This document shows, one piece after another, positions 61,600 through 64,000 of a DNA stretch of 64,000 bases (positions within the stretch are counted from its first letter, which is position 1; every line of letters begins with the position of its first letter). The DNA lies in assembly GCA_050729515.1 (NCBI GenBank), contig JBOHLG010000002.1:62001-126000 (forward strand). The letters run 5' to 3'. Made by a program: the position numbers and the translations under genes. The notes beneath the pieces were generated by a model, which was given only the letters and a program-made list of their open reading frames with translations, was not told the DNA's origin and searched no databases. The stretch is from Acaudatibacter sp050729515 (lineage in GTDB: Bacteria; Pseudomonadota; Alphaproteobacteria; Caulobacterales; Caulobacteraceae).

Positions 61600-62753
61600 G
61601 CTGCCGCCACTCCCTTGCGGCCTACGACGGTAGGTGCAGCCAAGCGCCGCAATGACTCCGAACAGAGTCGAACGTTGTGCTCGAAAAGATCATCGAGAAC
61701 CGCATCCGCGCTCGTCGGCTTGTGTTCCCATTTCAATCCAACATTGCCAGTGATTACGGCTTGCTGGCGCTTCATCGTCTTCATGAAGGCGGAAGATTCG
61801 ATGATGACCACGCTTGCAAATGCCTCGGTCAGAATTGGCAATATGTCGAAACCGCCCCTGACAATCAGGGTAAGCGGCCTTCCGGCGGCGCGGGCAATTT
61901 CGGTAAGCCACTTAGCGTGTAAGGCGCTGCGGTGCATCCGTCCTGAGCCGGTGGTGAACTCATAAGCTAGATGGGTGATTTCGCTCCTGTCGGCGACGAA
62001 CTCGACCCAGCGTTCTGCGTCGCGCTCGGCCCGCGCATTTACATGCAACGCCGCAGGAAGGCCGCACCCGAGGAATTCCGAATTGATCAGCGCAATCCGC
62101 TTCATCGAGTGCAGATCGTCCCAGCGCGGCGCGTTGGCGAAGAGAGAGTAGTTTGGCGTCGTTACCAAGCTGACGTCGAGGGAGAGAAGCGCGGCGATAG
62201 TCGACGCGCGCTCGGTACCGTACTTCCACCACCGCTCCAGCGGCGGATCCTGGTCTGTGCCCGTGAGGATGATGATAGTTTCGGCTGATAGCCTATATTC
62301 GGCTCGTAACGCCGCCGCCGTCGCAAACTTCGGCACTCCCGTTTGCCGATGCAGCAGGCGATGCAGAGACAAGGCCACTGCCGCCCCGCCGTAGAGGCGC
62401 TCCCGCCGGTTGCCGTGGAAGAGTAGCGGCACAACTTGCGGCAATGAGGGAGCAGCGAGGATCGGGGCGCGCGGCGTACTCGAAAGATCAAAGCCGCCGA
62501 TCTCGCGAACTCGCTGGGTGAATTCCCGCGGCTTTTGGCGGCAGACTCTGGAGCAGCTAGCTGAGTGTCCGCAACAATTTGCCAAGCAGTCAAAGCCGGC
62601 AGCCATCCTGTGAAGTCCGCCACAGGGCTCGTGCTGAGGACAGGTGAGGCAGCCGAGGGAGGGGGTTAGCTTTGACTCTTCCCAAAGACGTCTCTCGCGT
62701 CGCCTGTTGCCAGCCTCAATCTCCGCCGAGCCGGATTGACCTGGCGTCAACAC
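61596..62753 (-). CDS. Cys-rich DUF4417-like protein, third gene of STAS operon
   Basis: A 385-aa protein. The N-terminal region has eight Cys (35, 38, 44, 56, 60, 61, 67, 71) with nearby His in the pattern C-L-T-C-P-Q-H-E-P-C ... C-L-A-N-C-C ... C-S-R-V-C, suggesting metal or iron-sulfur binding. It is followed by REIGGFDLSSTPRAPILAAP and LPQVVPLLFHGNRRERLYGG. The C-terminal part alternates strands and helices, perhaps barrel-like (VTTPNYSLFANAPRWDDLHS, LTLIVRGGFDILPILTEAFA). It resembles DUF4417-type proteins; I am not sure of the family. It overlaps genes on both sides. Confidence 0.6.
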   Translation of the reverse strand: MLTPGQSGSAEIEAGNRRRERRLWEESKLTPSLGCLTCPQHEPCGGLHRMAAGFDCLANCCGHSASCSRVCRQKPREFTQRVREIGGFDLSSTPRAPILAAPSLPQVVPLLFHGNRRERLYGGAAVALSLHRLLHRQTGVPKFATAAALRAEYRLSAETIIILTGTDQDPPLERWWKYGTERASTIAALLSLDVSLVTTPNYSLFANAPRWDDLHSMKRIALINSEFLGCGLPAALHVNARAERDAERWVEFVADRSEITHLAYEFTTGSGRMHRSALHAKWLTEIARAAGRPLTLIVRGGFDILPILTEAFASVVIIESSAFMKTMKRQQAVITGNVGLKWEHKPTSADAVLDDLFEHNVRLCSESLRRLAAPTVVGRKGVAAA

Positions 62754-63094
62754 AACGTCACCTCCGCCACTGCCGAGAGCTCGTGGACTTGGCGAACGAT
62801 CGCAGTCGCGATGCCACTTGATGCCTCGACAGCCTGATAGACGTCGGCCGGAGGCACTTCGAGGCGCGCAACGACTGCGAGTCCGCTTCGGAAAACCAAC
62901 GCCTTGCTATCTACCTCGACGGTTAGCTCAGCTCCGACAGAAATCCCTGCCGGTCCTGCCAGATCAATTGGGAAGGTCGGACAGTCCTCAATCGGTGATC
63001 GGGTGAAGAGGTCGGCCGTCCCAAGACGGGCGCGCGCCAGGTCCAAGTGCTTTTCGAATGAACGACCAGCTCGGCTTATGAAATCGACGCCCAC
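62747..63094 (-). CDS. Small hypothetical protein, second gene of STAS operon
   Basis: A 115-aa protein, start at 63094, one base after the STAS gene stop; its own stop overlaps the Cys-rich gene by 7 bp. The N-terminus is basic/helical (MGVDFISRAGRSFEKHLDLA), and the rest is mostly beta (FPIDLAGPAGISVGAELTVE, ALVFRSGLAVVARLEVPPAD). No known motif was seen. Tight packing indicates a functional part of the operon. Confidence 0.6.
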   Translation of the reverse strand: MGVDFISRAGRSFEKHLDLARARLGTADLFTRSPIEDCPTFPIDLAGPAGISVGAELTVEVDSKALVFRSGLAVVARLEVPPADVYQAVEASSGIATAIVRQVHELSAVAEVTLC

Positions 63095-63095
63095 C

Positions 63096-63662
63096 TTAAA
63101 CTCCCGACAGCAAGGGCTTGTAGCGTTTGTTCCGGCCCTCGCTCAGTTCGACAACGAGGCTAGCGGCTGCCAGCGCGGCCAAACGGTTGTTCCACGCGGT
63201 CTGTTTGACGCCGTCGCTCTCACCGAACTCGCGCTGCAGCTGCGCTGCGTCCAACTCTTTGCGCTCCCCGACTAAATCTAGAATGCGCTGCTGCTTTGTT
63301 TCGAGGCGCCCTAACGTACGCACGTCGTTAGACGTACCCTCATCCGTGAGATCGCATGCGAGAATCGCGTCGCCACGCCCGCGAAGGAAATCATCGAGTT
63401 CCTCCTCCACGACGCCATGCACGTTCGCGACGACGGGATAGAAGTTCGAACGCCGCCCGCGCACTGCGTCGCGAAACCCAACGACGCTTTCGCGGAGGAA
63501 GCTTCCCGTCGCTACCACAACTCCCTCAAAATCGAGGAAGACTGGCTGGGGCGTCTCGGGCTCCCGCGCTGTCAACGCGAGCAATTTACTCAACAGTTCC
63601 CTCCCGTTGATTGCTCCAGCGCACATGTCCTGGCCGACTTGATCTGCGACTGAAATACGCAT
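63096..63662 (-). CDS. STAS-like (DUF4325) protein with C-terminal winged-helix region
   Basis: A 188-aa protein whose start is taken as ATG 63662, with GAGG 9 nt upstream. The frame is open further up to 63872 but without support. Residues 1-110 resemble DUF4325 STAS-like domains (VFLDFEGVVVATGSFLRESV, about 41-60). Residues about 120-188 look like a winged helix (KQQRILDLVGERKELDAAQL, QREFGESDGVKQTAWNNRLA, ALAAASLVVELSEGRNKRYK). It could be the sensor or regulator of the operon, perhaps paired with the GHKL protein. An inverted repeat lies over its start. Confidence 0.65.
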   Translation of the reverse strand: MRISVADQVGQDMCAGAINGRELLSKLLALTAREPETPQPVFLDFEGVVVATGSFLRESVVGFRDAVRGRRSNFYPVVANVHGVVEEELDDFLRGRGDAILACDLTDEGTSNDVRTLGRLETKQQRILDLVGERKELDAAQLQREFGESDGVKQTAWNNRLAALAAASLVVELSEGRNKRYKPLLSGV

Positions 63663-63693
63663 CGTCACCATCCTCACGACTCTATGGTGACGA
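63662..63693. promoter_or_regulatory. Perfect 10-bp inverted repeat over the STAS gene start
   Basis: TCGTCACCAT (63662-63671) and ATGGTGACGA (63684-63693) pair perfectly across a 12-nt spacer that contains the ribosome-binding GAGG. It is a candidate operator for autoregulation by the operon's winged-helix-like protein, or a translational hairpin sequestering the start site. Confidence 0.5.
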
Positions 63694-63816
63694 AAGTGAC
63701 GGATTCTGGCCTGGCGGTCAAGATCTCTTCGTGCGGAGTTGCAACGAAGTAGGAGGACCCAGGAAGGAGGTCGTACCCAGCAGCGATGGTAATACGCTAG
63801 CGGCGGGGCGCCCTGC

Positions 63817-64000
63817 CTACTCCAAGCCCCACCGACGCGCTCCAGCCCTGGTTTGCTCCGTGCATTTGGCATCCAGGACCGACTTATAATTTGCGGGGTC
63901 CACCAGAGAGCACCGATATTGGCTCTTACCTGACCGGTCGAATATAAGCACCGCCGGCCGCGCTACCAATAAAATCGGCCTGAGGCGGACGCGATGCGTA
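63817..64000 (-). CDS. Partial hypothetical gene, 5' end outside window
   Basis: A minus-strand frame is open from the right edge to a TAG at 63817-63819, 60 codons, reading ILLVARPAVLIFDRSGKSQY ... LVDPANYKSVLDAKCTEQTR and ending in RRWGLE. It looks protein-like but has no recognised domain. It would end about 155 nt upstream of the STAS operon, leaving 63672-63816 as the operon's promoter region. Confidence 0.3.
   Translation of the reverse strand, partial: THRVRLRPILLVARPAVLIFDRSGKSQYRCSLVDPANYKSVLDAKCTEQTRAGARRWGLE

Overview
The window is a GC-rich stretch of an alphaproteobacterial chromosome, most likely from the order Caulobacterales or a close relative. This rests on a set of polysaccharide export and assembly genes matching the holdfast set (hfsD, hfsA, hfsB, hfsF, hfsE), a DUF2849-containing sulfite reductase operon, a PEP-CTERM protein with a W in the anchor, several TonB receptors, and candidate CtrA-type TTAA-N7-TTAA sites. 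No rRNA is present, so the taxonomy is inference.

Region 1 (1-20.8 kb) is core chromosome. It holds a partial sugar:cation symporter, a NUDIX hydrolase, a BNR-repeat protein coupled to a MoaD/ThiS-like protein, a CPBP protease and a divergent Nramp-family transporter. A long minus-strand operon follows, in transcription order ruvX-pyrB-pyrC'-membrane protein-plsY-dprA-topA-rnr, with several 4-bp stop/start overlaps. On the plus strand are gatC-gatA and gatB followed by a YfcG-type glutathione transferase. The pyrC copy lacks the metal ligands of dihydroorotase.

Region 2 (20.5-27.2 kb) is the holdfast-like exopolysaccharide locus: outer-membrane export (HfsD), chain-length/co-polymerase (HfsA), a Walker-A-defective kinase-like partner (HfsB), flippase (HfsF) and initiating phosphoglycosyl transferase (HfsE). 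No polymerase, later glycosyltransferase or deacetylase is in the window.

Region 3 (27.3-41.5 kb), starting at tRNA-Ser(GCT), is an accessory region visibly less GC-rich than its flanks. It contains a frameshifted HsdR C-terminal relic, a four-gene uptake/hydrolysis operon (two M28-like Tat proteins, a TonB receptor, a carboxylesterase), an acyl-CoA ligase with a decayed acyl-CoA dehydrogenase and a divergent TetR regulator. It ends with a coupled two-gene module (PD-(D/E)XK nuclease-like plus an unknown protein) that abuts a broken vapC whose vapB antitoxin is intact. A 12-bp copy of the tRNA 3' end sits at 38.86 kb. No integrase or transposase was seen.

Region 4 (41.6-60.7 kb) is again backbone-like: aldo/keto reductase, PEP-CTERM protein, a truncated acetyltransferase beside a phytanoyl-CoA dioxygenase-like gene, tRNA-Lys(CTT), an Hpt protein and PAS-HisKA_2 kinase, and a GcvA-type regulator. 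The sulfate-assimilation operon follows (cobA, DUF2849, sulfite reductase, a DUF934-CysH fusion), then ferredoxin reductase, EamA transporter, sirtuin, lipid kinase, MsrA, alpha/beta hydrolase, slipin-YccF and a second TonB receptor.

Region 5 (60.8-64.0 kb) is a second accessory segment. Its compact four-gene minus-strand operon encodes a STAS-like protein with a C-terminal winged-helix-like region, a small unknown protein, a Cys-rich protein and a GHKL-type ATPase. A perfect 10-bp inverted repeat overlaps the first start codon. This operon is the best candidate for an undescribed system; the nuclease-like pair at 39.4-40.9 kb is second.
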